This document shows, piece after piece, positions 8,521 through 17,464 of a DNA stretch of 64,000 nucleotides. The DNA lies in NCBI RefSeq assembly GCF_001428005.1, contig NZ_LMSB01000006.1, positions 1 through 64,000 of the forward strand, written 5' to 3'. Every line of letters starts with the position of its first letter. Position 1 is the stretch's first letter. A model generated the notes under the pieces. That model did not search any database. It was not told the DNA's origin and was given only the letters and a program-made list of their open reading frames with translations. The position numbers and the translations under genes are program-made. Source of the DNA: Arthrobacter sp. Soil736. GTDB lineage: Bacteria > Actinomycetota > Actinomycetes > Actinomycetales > Micrococcaceae.

Positions 8521-8799
8521 ATGGAATTCGTCGTGATGTACAGCCTCAGCGAGGGCGTCGAAGGCTCGCGCATTCTGGAAACGTACCCCCGCCATAAGGC
8601 CTACTTCGAAGCGTTCCGCGCCGCGGGCGGCGGGCTCATCGCACTGGGCCCGTTCCAAACGACGGATCCGGCCGGCGCATCGATGGGGATCTTCACTTCA
8701 CGTGAGGATGCCGAACGCTTCATCGCCGGAGATCCGTTCACAGTCGAGGGGCTGGCCGTTCCGCGCATCCTTGAGTGGAACGCCGTGCGTTTCGATTAG
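8521..8799 (+). CDS. YciI-like protein (DGPF/YCII domain)
   Basis: 92 residues covering a complete YCII ferredoxin-like fold: MEFVVMYSLSE at the start, a conserved HKAYFEAFRAAGGGLIALGPFQ segment containing the family's histidine, and FTSREDAERFIAGDPF near the end. Members are small dimeric proteins, mostly of unknown activity; some have been linked to chloro-muconolactone dehalogenation. It is probably leaderless (TAGGAT box 6 nt upstream) and cotranscribed with the SDR gene 30 nt downstream. Confidence 0.82.
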   Translation: MEFVVMYSLSEGVEGSRILETYPRHKAYFEAFRAAGGGLIALGPFQTTDPAGASMGIFTSREDAERFIAGDPFTVEGLAVPRILEWNAVRFD

Positions 8800-8829
8800 C
8801 GCATCTGATTTTGTAGAGAAGGAGGAGCG

Positions 8830-9561
8830 GTGGCGCGCATTTTCATCACCGGCTCAACCGACGGACTCGGACGGGCTACCGCACAGTCCCTCGTCGACAA
8901 CGGCCACCACGTTCTTGTGCACGCCCGCAGCGTCCAACGCCTGACCGCGGTACAGGATCTCCTTGACCGCGGCGCGATAGGCGTGGTCGGCGACCTGTCA
9001 GACATCGAGCAAACGCGCGACGTCGCCGAACAGGTGAACCGAGGCGGTCCTGCGGACGCCGTGATCCACAACGCGGGAGTGCTCAACGGCGCACATATCT
9101 TTCAGGTCAACGTCGTCGCCCCCTACCTTCTCACCGTCCTCATCCACCGCCCGCGCCGGCTGATTTATGTCAGCAGCGGCATGCACCGCGGCGGCCGCAC
9201 CGCACTTACCGGCGTCGGCTCGAGTGGACAGAGACGCAGCGTGTCCTACTCGGACAGCAAGCTCTACGTCACCGTCCTCGCCGCGGCCGTCGCCCGGTTA
9301 TGGCCGGACGTTCTCAGCAACGCTGTCGATCCCGGCTGGGTGCCCACCAGGATGGGCGGCCCCGGTGCCCCGGACGACCTGCGACTCGGTCACCTCACCC
9401 AGGAATGGCTCGCCACCAGCGACGACCCGGAAGCACGCACGAGCGGCGGCTATTGGCACCATCAGCACCGGGAGAAAGCACACCCCGCCGTCTATGATCA
9501 CGGGTTCCAGAGCGAGCTTGTGAATCATCTGGCCCGCATCACCGGGGAACGCCTCACCTAG
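8830..9561 (+). CDS. Short-chain dehydrogenase/reductase
   Basis: 243 residues from GTG 8830, preceded by GGAGGAG. The N-terminal Rossmann signature is TGSTDGLGRATA (TGxxxGxG), NAG follows in VIHNAGVL, and the catalytic Ser and YxxxK appear as YVSSGMH and YSDSK. The PGWVPTRMGG loop follows the active site. This is a classical NAD(P)-dependent SDR; the substrate cannot be inferred. It lies behind the YciI-like gene on the same strand. Confidence 0.85.
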   Translation: MARIFITGSTDGLGRATAQSLVDNGHHVLVHARSVQRLTAVQDLLDRGAIGVVGDLSDIEQTRDVAEQVNRGGPADAVIHNAGVLNGAHIFQVNVVAPYLLTVLIHRPRRLIYVSSGMHRGGRTALTGVGSSGQRRSVSYSDSKLYVTVLAAAVARLWPDVLSNAVDPGWVPTRMGGPGAPDDLRLGHLTQEWLATSDDPEARTSGGYWHHQHREKAHPAVYDHGFQSELVNHLARITGERLT

Positions 9562-9621
9562 GGCCAATCTCGCGCAGCGTGAACGTTGGTAAGCAGCCAG
9601 AGCTCAAGCAAGGTCCCTGTT

Positions 9622-10527
9622 CTAGAGGTAGTCGCCGGCTTGTTTGCGGGCGATTTCCAACAGGGTGGAGTGGAAGGCGACCTCTGCCGGAGAGTAGACC
9701 TTGTCCTGGCGCTGTGCCAGCAGTATCCGCCGCAGCGGGGCGGCAGGACCGAGGCTGAGCACCCTCACGTCGGGGTGCTGGAGTGCCACGGCGGTCTTGG
9801 GCACCATCGCCACGCCCATTCCGACGCTGACCATGGCCTGGGCCTCCTGGTAGTCGTTGGCCAGGAAGCCGATGGTGGGTTCGAACCCGGCGTCATGGGC
9901 GGAACGCTGCAGTACCTCCACCACCGGGTGGGCCTCCGCGCGGACGATCCACGATTCGTTGCGCAGATCCTCCATGCTTACCTGCTCCCGGTCGGCGAGC
10001 GGGTGGCCGCGGGCTACCAGAATCACGGTGCTCTCGAGGAAGACTTCTGTTACTCGGATGGACTCGTCATGGAAGCGATTCCAGGGGTAGTCCCAGAGCA
10101 GGCACAATCCGGTGACCCCGGACTCCAGGTCTGCCACGAGCTCGTCGAAGCGGGCGCTGCGCAGCGAGAGGCTGATGGCCGGGTAGCGCTTCTTGAAGGT
10201 CCGGATAACGATGGGCAGGAAGGACCCGGCCAGGGTGGGGAAGGTACCGACGGTCAGGGACCCGCGCTTGAGGCCGGCAATCTGGTCCAGATCGGACTGG
10301 GCTGCCTGCATTTGCCGGACGATCTTGCGGGCGTGGCCGGCCAGCACCTGGCCGGCTTCGGTGGGCACCACCCCGCGGGAGCGGCGGTTGAGCAGAGGCT
10401 GGCCGACCTCTTGTTCGAGCTTGCGCAGCTGCTGGGAGACGGCCGAGGGCGTGTACATCCTCAACTCGGCCGCGGCCGTGATTGATCCCTGCTCGACCAC
10501 CTCCAGCAGCAAGGCCAGCCGCCGCAT
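9622..10527 (-). CDS. LysR-family transcriptional regulator
   Basis: 301 residues from ATG 10527 (MRRLALLLEVVEQGS); an in-frame TTG at 10560 would add 11 residues. The N-terminal winged helix has the LysR signature ITAAAELRMYTPSAVSQQLRKLE (about 15-37). The rest is the periplasmic-binding-like effector domain (about 90-290). It is divergent from the prpF-like/matC-like pair, and the 274-bp gap carries nested palindromes. It probably activates that pair in response to a carboxylate. Confidence 0.88.
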   Translation of the reverse strand: MRRLALLLEVVEQGSITAAAELRMYTPSAVSQQLRKLEQEVGQPLLNRRSRGVVPTEAGQVLAGHARKIVRQMQAAQSDLDQIAGLKRGSLTVGTFPTLAGSFLPIVIRTFKKRYPAISLSLRSARFDELVADLESGVTGLCLLWDYPWNRFHDESIRVTEVFLESTVILVARGHPLADREQVSMEDLRNESWIVRAEAHPVVEVLQRSAHDAGFEPTIGFLANDYQEAQAMVSVGMGVAMVPKTAVALQHPDVRVLSLGPAAPLRRILLAQRQDKVYSPAEVAFHSTLLEIARKQAGDYL

Positions 10528-10685
10528 GTCGAACAGATACCCACCCTCTTCGTGAAGCAACCTTTGACCCTTCTGCGAATTTGGTTCATTCCCTGTATGA
10601 AGACGTAAGAACCGCAGGACATCGGGCGACTCCGACGGCAGGAAAGGCCGAAGAATCGGAACTATATCCTTTGAAAACCCAGTGA

Positions 10686-10733
10686 ATTAAGCAATTCTAC
10701 ATCCCTATCCAAGAATTGAACATTGTGCTTAAT
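10686..10733. promoter_or_regulatory. Nested palindrome, probable LysR binding site
   Basis: An outer dyad ATTAAGCA (10686-10693) / TGCTTAAT (10726-10733) encloses an inner dyad CAATTCT (10692-10698) / AGAATTG (10712-10718). It lies in AT-rich DNA between the divergent LysR gene and the prpF-like gene. LysR regulators typically bind two such adjacent dyads. Confidence 0.65.
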
Positions 10734-10801
10734 GTGTGATCTGGCTCAATCTCTTCTCAGGCCCTGAACGAAGTCGAGGAACGAGGAGATGTGGAAAGAC
10801 C

Positions 10802-11920
10802 ATGAAGATCGAAGCGGAATGGATGCGCGGAGGCACCAGCAAGTGCTGGGTGTTCGAAGCCGAGCATCTTCAGGAGCGCGGCACCAGCCTGGATGTGCTG
10901 CTGCCGCGGCTGTTCGGCAGTCCCGACCCCCGGCAGATTGACGGGGTCGGCGGGGCGACCTCGACCACCAGCAAGGCGGTGATCCTGCACCGGCCCGCCG
11001 GCGAAGACGTCGACGTCGAGTTCACCTTCGCCCAGGTGGGCATCGAAGAGGCCGCGGTGGACTGGGGCAGCAATTGCGGGAACTGCTCGGCGGTTGTGGG
11101 TCTGTACGCGATCGAGAAGGGGTGGGTGATCCCCAGCGGCGATGTCACCCGGATCGTCACCCGCAACACCAACACCGGCCAGGTCATCGTCCAGCGCGTG
11201 GCCACCCCGGCAGGCGCCCTGCCCGTCATTCCGGATGCGGAGATGCCCGGGGTGCCGTTTCCGGGTTACCCGGTGGGGCTCGGCTTCCAGAACCCTGCCG
11301 GCAAGACCACCGGGGCCTTGTTGCCCACCGGCGCGGCGACCGACACGATTACCGCCGGCGGAACCCGCTGGACCGTCTCGATGGTCGACGCCGGAGCACC
11401 GGTGGTGATCGTCCGCGCCGAGGAGCTGGGCCTGGACCCGGCCCGGTACGACCGCTGGCGCACCGGCGTGGAACTGCAGCTGGATACTCTGGAGCAGATT
11501 CGCCGGCACGCGGCGGTGAGAATGGGGTTGGCCCCCACGATCGCCCAAGCGGCCCGGGCGATCCCCAAGCTCGCCGTCGTCGCCGCCCCCACCAAGACGG
11601 ACCCCGGCTGCGACGTCAATGTCATGATGCTCTCGATGGGCAGGCCCCACCCGGCCCTGGCCATCACCGGCAGCATCGCCCTGACCCTGGCCGCCCGCAC
11701 CCGCGGCACCGTGCTGCACACCATCACAGGCGACACTGTGGGAACCATCCTGCGGCTGCGCACCCCCGCCGGGGTGATCGAGACCTGGACCGAGGAGCAC
11801 GACGGGTCCCCGCTCGTGGGCGTCGACCGCACGGCCCGCACCATTGCCACCACCATCATCCACCTCCCCGAGGCCTCCGGCAGCGCCGCCGCGGCCTCCC
11901 TCGCGGGAGCTACTCTCTGA
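10802..11920 (+). CDS. PrpF-family protein (DUF453; 4-oxalomesaconate tautomerase/methylaconitate isomerase-like)
   Basis: 372 residues from ATG 10802 (MKIEAEWMRGGTSKCW), 6 nt after GGAAAG. The N-terminus carries the family hallmark MRGGTSKG-like motif; DWGSNCGNCSAVVGLYAI carries the paired cysteines and CDVNVMMLSMGRPHPALAIT lies in the C-terminal half. The family has two diaminopimelate-epimerase-like halves and catalyses double-bond or cis/trans isomerisation of unsaturated tricarboxylates such as 2-methylaconitate, methylitaconate or 4-oxalomesaconate. No prpC/prpD/acnD neighbours are present. The gene is followed 10 nt later by a MatC-type carrier, so isomerisation of an imported di/tricarboxylate is the likely role. 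Confidence 0.82.
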   Translation: MKIEAEWMRGGTSKCWVFEAEHLQERGTSLDVLLPRLFGSPDPRQIDGVGGATSTTSKAVILHRPAGEDVDVEFTFAQVGIEEAAVDWGSNCGNCSAVVGLYAIEKGWVIPSGDVTRIVTRNTNTGQVIVQRVATPAGALPVIPDAEMPGVPFPGYPVGLGFQNPAGKTTGALLPTGAATDTITAGGTRWTVSMVDAGAPVVIVRAEELGLDPARYDRWRTGVELQLDTLEQIRRHAAVRMGLAPTIAQAARAIPKLAVVAAPTKTDPGCDVNVMMLSMGRPHPALAITGSIALTLAARTRGTVLHTITGDTVGTILRLRTPAGVIETWTEEHDGSPLVGVDRTARTIATTIIHLPEASGSAAAASLAGATL

Positions 11921-11930
11921 GGAGACCGCC

Positions 11931-13379
11931 ATGACTAAGACTGCGCACCGCACCGATGCCCCCGCCGTCGACACCCGGGACGACCGTCCCGAGCGTCCGG
12001 CCCGCCGCCGCCGCCGTATCCTGCTGATGGCGGTGGCCGGTTTCGCGATCCTGGGTCTGATCGCCCTCGTGTTTGGGGGTGACATCTTCAACCCTGCGGC
12101 CACCCCGGAACCGGAGCCGACCATGACCGCTATCCAGATCATCCCGCTCGTCATCCTCGTCGTGATGTTCATCGTCGCCACGAAATGGCCGCTGAACATC
12201 GGCGTAATGGGGCTGGTCGCGTCCTTCGGCGTCGGCTACTTCATGCTCGGAATGACCGACAAGGAGATCCTTGAGGAGTTCCCCGCCAGCATCGTTCTGA
12301 CGATCATCGGAGTCACCTACTTCTTCAGCATGGCCCAGAGGAACGGCACCATCGACATCATCGTCCAGACCTGCGTGCGCCTCGTCAGGGGCAAGACGCT
12401 GGTGCTGCCCTGGGTGTTCTTCCTGCTTGCTGCCTCGCTGACGGCACTGGGCACCTTCTCCCCGGCCGCCGTCGCGCTGCTGGCACCGGCGGCCCTCGGA
12501 TTTGCCTACGAGTCGCGCATCCATCCCGTACTGATGGGGGCGTTCATCATCAACGGAGCCCACGCCGGCGGCTTTTCCCCGTTGTCCGTGGCTGGCGTTC
12601 TGGTGCACAACATCGCACTGGAGAACGGCTTTCCAATCTCCCAGGGCGCACTCTTCACCGCCAGCTTCGCACTCAATCTCATCCTCTCCGTACTGACCAT
12701 CGTCCTGTTCGCCCTCCTGGGCAGGCTCCGCGACGGTGAGAGCGGCCAGCATGTCGATCTCGACGCCCCCCGTACCGGGCGTCCTCACGGCCAGCAGATC
12801 CTCACGCTGGTGCTGATCGCTGTGATGCTTGTGTGCACCCTGGGCTTCCACATGCCGATCGGCTTTGTTGCCCTCTCCGCCGGCCTCCTGCTGGCACTGG
12901 TCAACATCAAGGAACACCGAACGTTCATCGGCGGCATCTCCTGGTCCACGGTTCTGCTGGTGGCCGGCATGATCACCTACGTCTCCCTGCTCCAGCACGT
13001 GGGCGTCATCGACACCCTCGCCGAGCAAGCCCTGGCCCTGGGTGCACCGCTGCTGGTCGCACTGGTGCTCTGTTATGTGATCGGCGTCGGCTCAGCCTTC
13101 GCCTCCTCCACGGCTTTGCTGACCGCGTTCATCCCCTTGGCCGGTCCCCTGCTTGCCACTAGTTCGCTGAGCGCCTCCGGAACGGTCGCGGCACTGGCCA
13201 TCGCCGCCACCGTCGTGGACGTCTCCCCCTTCTCCACCGACGGTGCGCTGGTCGTCGCCAACGCCCGCGAGAACGATCGGCAGCGCGTCTACCGCCAGCT
13301 GATGATCTACGCCGGGGCAGTCGTGCTGGTCGCCCCGGCGCTGGCCTGGGCCCTGCTGGTACCCACCGGGATTATGTGA
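11931..13379 (+). CDS. MatC/SLC13-type di- or tricarboxylate transporter
   Basis: 482 residues from ATG 11931 with TGAGGAG upstream. A basic cytoplasmic N-terminus (RPARRRRR) precedes about 12 transmembrane helices. The region after MTAIQIIPLVILVVMF resembles the MatC N-terminal domain of malonate/dicarboxylate carriers and the ion-transporter superfamily. NGAHAGGFSPLSVAGVLVHN and VVDVSPFSTDGALVVANA are the two re-entrant-type motifs of the family. The gene is coupled to the prpF-like isomerase and is likely under the divergent LysR regulator. Substrate not determinable; a carboxylate is expected. Confidence 0.8.
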   Translation: MTKTAHRTDAPAVDTRDDRPERPARRRRRILLMAVAGFAILGLIALVFGGDIFNPAATPEPEPTMTAIQIIPLVILVVMFIVATKWPLNIGVMGLVASFGVGYFMLGMTDKEILEEFPASIVLTIIGVTYFFSMAQRNGTIDIIVQTCVRLVRGKTLVLPWVFFLLAASLTALGTFSPAAVALLAPAALGFAYESRIHPVLMGAFIINGAHAGGFSPLSVAGVLVHNIALENGFPISQGALFTASFALNLILSVLTIVLFALLGRLRDGESGQHVDLDAPRTGRPHGQQILTLVLIAVMLVCTLGFHMPIGFVALSAGLLLALVNIKEHRTFIGGISWSTVLLVAGMITYVSLLQHVGVIDTLAEQALALGAPLLVALVLCYVIGVGSAFASSTALLTAFIPLAGPLLATSSLSASGTVAALAIAATVVDVSPFSTDGALVVANARENDRQRVYRQLMIYAGAVVLVAPALAWALLVPTGIM

Positions 13380-13438
13380 CCGAACCCGTCCGGCGAACTG
13401 GATCCCGCACCCATCAATCGATTAAGGATTGCGCGGCT

Positions 13439-13759
13439 TCAGGATGGGAAGATTTCTTTGGCCACTGTGATGGCGGACATTGCTTTGGGCCACCCCGCGT
13501 AGAAGGCCAAGTGGATGATGGCTTCCTTGAGTTCGGCTTCGGTCAGGCCGTTGGCCCTGGCCCGGACGAGGTGCCCTCGGAGCTGTTCGGTGCTGCCGCT
13601 GGTGACCAGACTGGCAACCGTGACGAGGCTGCGGTCCCGTGGGGAGAGTTCCCCGCGCTCCCATATGTCTCCGAAGAGCACATTGTCTGTGAGGTCGACG
13701 AGCTTGGGGGCGAAGTCGCCAATGAGTTGCTGGGCGCGGGTCTGATTGGAGTCGTTCAA
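13439..13759 (-). CDS. Carboxymuconolactone decarboxylase-family protein
   Basis: 106 residues. The CMD fold is recognised from DRSLVTVASLVTSGSTEQLRGHLVRARANGLTEAE, with the LxxHLxxAxxNGxTxxEl pattern, and the C-terminal AGWPKAMSA. There is no CxxC, so it is not an AhpD-type peroxidase. The last gene of a minus-strand run with flavodoxin, aldo/keto reductase, cupin and MFS genes; such groupings are common and suggest oxidative or quinone chemistry, but the reaction is unknown. Confidence 0.85.
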   Translation of the reverse strand: MNDSNQTRAQQLIGDFAPKLVDLTDNVLFGDIWERGELSPRDRSLVTVASLVTSGSTEQLRGHLVRARANGLTEAELKEAIIHLAFYAGWPKAMSAITVAKEIFPS

Positions 13760-13813
13760 AAGGTCAGTCCTTCCGTGGGGTGGAGCATGCTGGGCGGATA
13801 GGTCCGGGTCTGG

Positions 13814-14524
13814 CTAGCTTTTGAGGAGCCCGGTGCGTTGCAGCCAGGACTCGATGTCCGGTCCGGCGTCTTGGACTTCCTCGCCCCGCACGGCCAGTCC
13901 CTCGCCGATGGCCGCGCCCGGGCAGGACCTGGCGCAGTCCCGTTCGGTGGTGCCGAGCCCGCTCATGGCGTAGGTGGTGACGGGGTAGATTGTCTTGCCG
14001 GCGAAGTCGTAACGTTCGGCGAATGTCGTCATGATCATTGGTGCCCGGACGTTCCAGATACCGCTGGCGAGCAGCACGGTGTCGTACTGGTCGATGGATG
14101 GCAGCGGGGTAGCGATGGCTGGGCGGGCGTCCGCGTTTTGCTCGCGGACGTTGCGGGCGACGGTGCCGTCGTAGTCGTCGGGGTAGGGGTCGGTTGCCTC
14201 GATGCGGTGCACATCGCACGTTATGAGCTTGCTGATCATTCCTGCCAGGACCTCGGTGTTGCCGGTGTTCAGGCCGGTGCGGCCGCCGTAGTAGTAGTTC
14301 TCCCCGGCGCGGGAGAAATAGGCGAGCAGGATCCGCCCGTTTTCCCGGGGACTCGGGGTGTCTTGGACGGAGAGGGACGGCGCTGTTTCTTGCGCGGGCA
14401 TGCGTGCGTTCCGTTCTCCCGTGGCGCAGCCTGACGTTCCGGCGGTGATCATGGCAGCGCCCAGACCCGTGACAGCTGTACGCAGGACGGAGCGCCGATC
14501 GATAGTCCTGTGGTTCATGGTCAT
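13814..14524 (-). CDS. Tat-exported flavodoxin-like lipoprotein
   Basis: 236 residues. The N-terminus has a twin-arginine motif (DRRSVLRTAVTG) followed by a hydrophobic stretch and a possible lipobox ending in Cys (AGTSGC, about residue 33). The mature part is a flavodoxin: ILLAYFSRAGENYYYGGRTG (FMN phosphate loop, longer than usual), LLASGIWNVRAPMIMTTF and TTYAMSGLG. Export of a folded FMN protein outside the membrane fits the Tat signal. Similar proteins are annotated flavodoxin or NADPH-quinone reductase-like. In-frame ATGs at 14524 and 14518 are alternative starts. Its neighbours form a reductase cluster. Confidence 0.82.
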   Translation of the reverse strand: MTMNHRTIDRRSVLRTAVTGLGAAMITAGTSGCATGERNARMPAQETAPSLSVQDTPSPRENGRILLAYFSRAGENYYYGGRTGLNTGNTEVLAGMISKLITCDVHRIEATDPYPDDYDGTVARNVREQNADARPAIATPLPSIDQYDTVLLASGIWNVRAPMIMTTFAERYDFAGKTIYPVTTYAMSGLGTTERDCARSCPGAAIGEGLAVRGEEVQDAGPDIESWLQRTGLLKS

Positions 14525-14641
14525 GACGGTCTTTCTCGTCGGTTTGGTTTACGTTGCTGGCCGGGTTGCCCGCGTAATGCATGCGGGACAGTGCCGCCGT
14601 CGGGGTGCCCCAGACGGTCACCCCGACGGAAGGCGGCCGGA

Positions 14642-15499
14642 TCAGTTGATCCTGCGCCCGCCCAACCAGCTCACCATCGCGGGGTCGCGGTGGTCGAAGA
14701 ACAGGCTTGCGCCTGTGTCCAGGGCGGCGATCCGGCCCATCTGCTCATCGGTGAGGGCGAAGTCGAAGACATCGAGATTCTGGGCCATCCGCTCCGGACG
14801 TACGGACTTGGGGATGACGACGACCTCGCGCTGGATGAGCCAACGGAGCACCACCTGCGCGACAGACTTACCGTGTGCCTCGGCGATAGCACTGAGAACA
14901 GGATCGGTGAAAAGGTTGTTGCGGCCCTCGGCAAACGGCCCCCAGGACTCGATCTGGACGCCGCGTTCGCGCATCAACGCCTGATCAGCGCCGCGCTGGT
15001 GGAAGGGATGGGTCTCGATCTGGTTAACGGCCGGGACGATCTCGTTGTGGTCGATGAGGTCGACAAGCCGGTCGGGGTGGAAGTTCGACACGCCGATCGC
15101 ACGGGCCAGGCCTTCCTTGTTCAGATCCTGCATGGCCCGCCACTGGCTGTAGTAGTCCCCGAGCGGCTGGTGAATCAGGTACAGGTCGAGGTAGTCCAGT
15201 CCGAGCCGGCGCAGGGAGTTTTCAAAGGCACGCCTGGTGTCGTCTTGAACGCTGCCGGCGGGGGCGTGCTGGATCCAGAGCTTTGTAGTGACGAAAAGGT
15301 CTTCGCGGGCGATTCCGCTCGCCTTGATCGCCGCGCCGACGGCCGCCTCGTTGCCGTAGGACGCTGCAGTGTCCAAGTGCCGGTAGCCGGCCGCGAGCGC
15401 GGCTTCGACGGCGGCCTGAGTTTCGTCGTCGGGGATCTGGAAGACGCCGAAACCAAGGATCGGCATCTGGACGCCGTTGTTGAGGGTCACGTTATTCAT
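14642..15499 (-). CDS. Aldo/keto reductase
   Basis: 285 residues, NADPH-dependent. Catalytic tetrad visible: Asp and Tyr in [11 protein letters not shown], Lys in VTTKLWI and His in LYLIHQPLG. The NADPH-binding C-terminus has [15 protein letters not shown]. It resembles the 2,5-diketo-D-gluconate reductase/AKR5 group, with broad carbonyl specificity. It sits 25 nt upstream in the transcript of nothing essential and downstream of the cupin gene in the same minus-strand run. Confidence 0.9.
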   Translation of the reverse strand: MNNVTLNNGVQMPILGFGVFQIPDDETQAAVEAALAAGYRHLDTAASYGNEAAVGAAIKASGIAREDLFVTTKLWIQHAPAGSVQDDTRRAFENSLRRLGLDYLDLYLIHQPLGDYYSQWRAMQDLNKEGLARAIGVSNFHPDRLVDLIDHNEIVPAVNQIETHPFHQRGADQALMRERGVQIESWGPFAEGRNNLFTDPVLSAIAEAHGKSVAQVVLRWLIQREVVVIPKSVRPERMAQNLDVFDFALTDEQMGRIAALDTGASLFFDHRDPAMVSWLGGRRIN

Positions 15500-15524
15500 G
15501 GGTTTCCTTTGTATTCGTAGGTGG

Positions 15525-15935
15525 CTATCGGCCGGTTTGAGTGTGGGCGGCCGCGTAGTCCGGGTCGCTGACGGGTTCCAGCCAGGTGGCGCTCTCCCCG
15601 TGGTGGTGCTCGACCAGGGCCAGGTGGCACATCATGTTGTCCTGGGTTGCTCCGTGCCAGTGTTCCTCGCCGGGCGGGGTGTGGACCGTGTCTCCGGGTC
15701 GCATGAGGGTGGCATTGCCGTCGCGCGTGGCGACGATCCCGGTGCCGTCCGTGCAGTGCAGGGTCTGGCCGAGGGGGTGGGAATGCCAGTTCGTGCGGGC
15801 CCCGGGGGTGAAGCGGACGATGGCCGCGACGAGGGCCGAGGGAGCCTGGCCATGATGCAGCATGTTCAAATAGACGTCCCCGGTGAACCTGTCCCCAGGG
15901 CCTTTAGCGGTGGGGGTGGTGGGTATGAGTTGCAT
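15525..15935 (-). CDS. Single-domain cupin protein
   Basis: 136 residues. A conserved cupin barrel with metal-binding motif 1 [16 protein letters not shown] (HxHx(3)Q type) and motif 2 [10 protein letters not shown]. Such proteins often accompany carboxymuconolactone decarboxylase and aldo/keto reductase genes. The enzyme activity is unknown; a metal-dependent oxygenase or isomerase role is possible. A histidine cluster (VEHHHGES) lies near the end. Confidence 0.85.
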   Translation of the reverse strand: MQLIPTTPTAKGPGDRFTGDVYLNMLHHGQAPSALVAAIVRFTPGARTNWHSHPLGQTLHCTDGTGIVATRDGNATLMRPGDTVHTPPGEEHWHGATQDNMMCHLALVEHHHGESATWLEPVSDPDYAAAHTQTGR

Positions 15936-15959
15936 TCTGCCTTCCGTGTCGTTTGGTCG

Positions 15960-17333
15960 TTAGTGCTGCGGTTGTTTTGCCTGCCGCAGTGGCAGGGACG
16001 CGGCGATGAGAAAGAGAAGGACGACGGCGGTGGTGCCGAGGCCGATGCGGAGCCCGTCCATGAAGTCCTGCCCGGCCAGTAGGGCGCCGTAGATTGCGAC
16101 GCCGAGGGAGCCGCCGACCTGCCGGGCGGTGTTGATGACTCCGCTGGCGGTCCCGGCTTTCTCTGCCGGCACGTGGTCCATGACCAGGGCGATGATCGGG
16201 GGCACGGTGAAGGAGCCGCCGACGCCGACGGGGACCATGATGAGCGCCACCAGCAGGGTCGGAGCGTCGGCGGGCAGCGCCCACAGGCCGGCAAGGCCCA
16301 GGGCCATGAGCAGTTGGCCGGCGGCGATCATCGCAACACCGCCGTAGCGGACCATGAACCGGGCCGCCAGGGGGTTGAGGAGGGCGACGAGACCGGTCAT
16401 GGGCAGGAACAGCAGCCCGGTCTCCAGCGCTGTCGCGCCGCGTTGCTGCTGGAAGTAGAGGCTTTGGAGGAAGACGACGCCGTAGAAGGCCGCCATCGTG
16501 ACGACCGCTATGGCCAAGGCAGTGGAGACAGTGCGCGAACGGAACAGGTCCAGCGGGACCATCGGGTGCGGTCCTCGGGCCTGCGCAAGCACGAATGCGG
16601 CCACTGACCCGGCACACACAGCGAACGGGATGAGGATTTCGGGTCTTCCATAGCCGACCGCCGCGCCTTCGATGATGCCGTAGGTCAGGCTGGCCAGGGC
16701 CAGCACGGCGGTAATCTGCCCGAACCAGTCAAAGGGCATCGGGCGACGCGGCGAGGGGGCGACGCGGATGAGCACGAGGAGCGCGGCCGCTCCGACGGGA
16801 AGGTTGACGAAGAAAATCAGCCGCCAGTCGATTTGGGTGAGGACGCCGCCGAGCACAGGGCCTGCGGCCGCGGCGACGGAGCCGCCCAGGCCCCAATACA
16901 CGATGGCCCGGCCGCGCTGGGCCGCGTCATGGTAGGCCTCCCGGATGAGCGCCAGAGAGCTGGGGGTGATCATCGCCGCGCCGATGCCTTGCAGGATCCG
17001 GCCGGCGATGAGGGCCGGGAGACTCGGGCTGAACGCGCAAGCGGCGGAAGCGGCAGTGAACAGGATCATGCCGAGGCCATAGGCGCGGCGGGCCCCTACC
17101 CGGTCGGAGAAGGTCCCGGAGAACAGTTGCAGGGCAGAAAACATCAGGGTGTAGCCGGTGACGATCCACTGCAGGCCGGACAGGCCGCCTCCGAGGTCGT
17201 TCCGGATCTCGGGGAGGGCGACGTTGACGATCTGGGCATCCAGGGCAACAACGAAGAACCCCAGCATGGCTACCGCCAGCGAAACGCGCGGCCGGGCCAT
17301 GGTTGTCGTCGGGCTGACAGCCGACACGGACAT
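15960..17333 (-). CDS. MFS transporter, DHA2-type drug exporter
   Basis: 457 residues. It begins with a 15-residue polar segment and then a helix with LDAQIVNVALPEI (DHA2 signature), motif A as GTFSDRVGARRAYG, and the antiporter motif C in helix 5 as GLGGSVAAAAGPVLGG. Fourteen helices are expected. It heads a minus-strand run with cupin, AKR, flavodoxin and CMD genes and is divergent from an XRE/MmyB-type regulator. The cluster may detoxify and export a reactive aromatic or electrophile. Confidence 0.85.
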   Translation of the reverse strand: MSVSAVSPTTTMARPRVSLAVAMLGFFVVALDAQIVNVALPEIRNDLGGGLSGLQWIVTGYTLMFSALQLFSGTFSDRVGARRAYGLGMILFTAASAACAFSPSLPALIAGRILQGIGAAMITPSSLALIREAYHDAAQRGRAIVYWGLGGSVAAAAGPVLGGVLTQIDWRLIFFVNLPVGAAALLVLIRVAPSPRRPMPFDWFGQITAVLALASLTYGIIEGAAVGYGRPEILIPFAVCAGSVAAFVLAQARGPHPMVPLDLFRSRTVSTALAIAVVTMAAFYGVVFLQSLYFQQQRGATALETGLLFLPMTGLVALLNPLAARFMVRYGGVAMIAAGQLLMALGLAGLWALPADAPTLLVALIMVPVGVGGSFTVPPIIALVMDHVPAEKAGTASGVINTARQVGGSLGVAIYGALLAGQDFMDGLRIGLGTTAVVLLFLIAASLPLRQAKQPQH

Positions 17334-17384
17334 GGTGTCCTTTCAGGCAGGGGAAACGGGACTCATTCAAGAAAACCAGCCCAT

Positions 17385-17398
17385 TCCCACGCGTGGGA
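17385..17398. promoter_or_regulatory. Palindrome between divergent MFS and XRE genes
   Basis: TCCCACGCGTGGGA is a perfect 14-bp palindrome centred in the 131-bp divergent gap, with further imperfect symmetry outside. It is a likely operator for the adjacent XRE/MmyB-type regulator. Confidence 0.55.
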
Positions 17399-17451
17399 GT
17401 GCCTGCTGTGCGGTGTACTGCCAGTTCCTGTTAGGCCGGCCGGCCCCGTCG

Positions 17452-17457
17452 TAGCGT
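17452..17457 (+). promoter_or_regulatory. -10 box of a leaderless transcript
   Basis: TAGCGT ends 7 nt before the ATG at 17465. No strong Shine-Dalgarno sequence is present. Confidence 0.5.
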
Positions 17458-17464
17458 AGAGACC

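Noticed and set aside
10757..12199. Long minus-strand open frame across the prpF-like gene
   Set aside because: Composition is His/Gly/Arg-rich with no domain; the plus-strand genes have clear motifs and ribosome sites.
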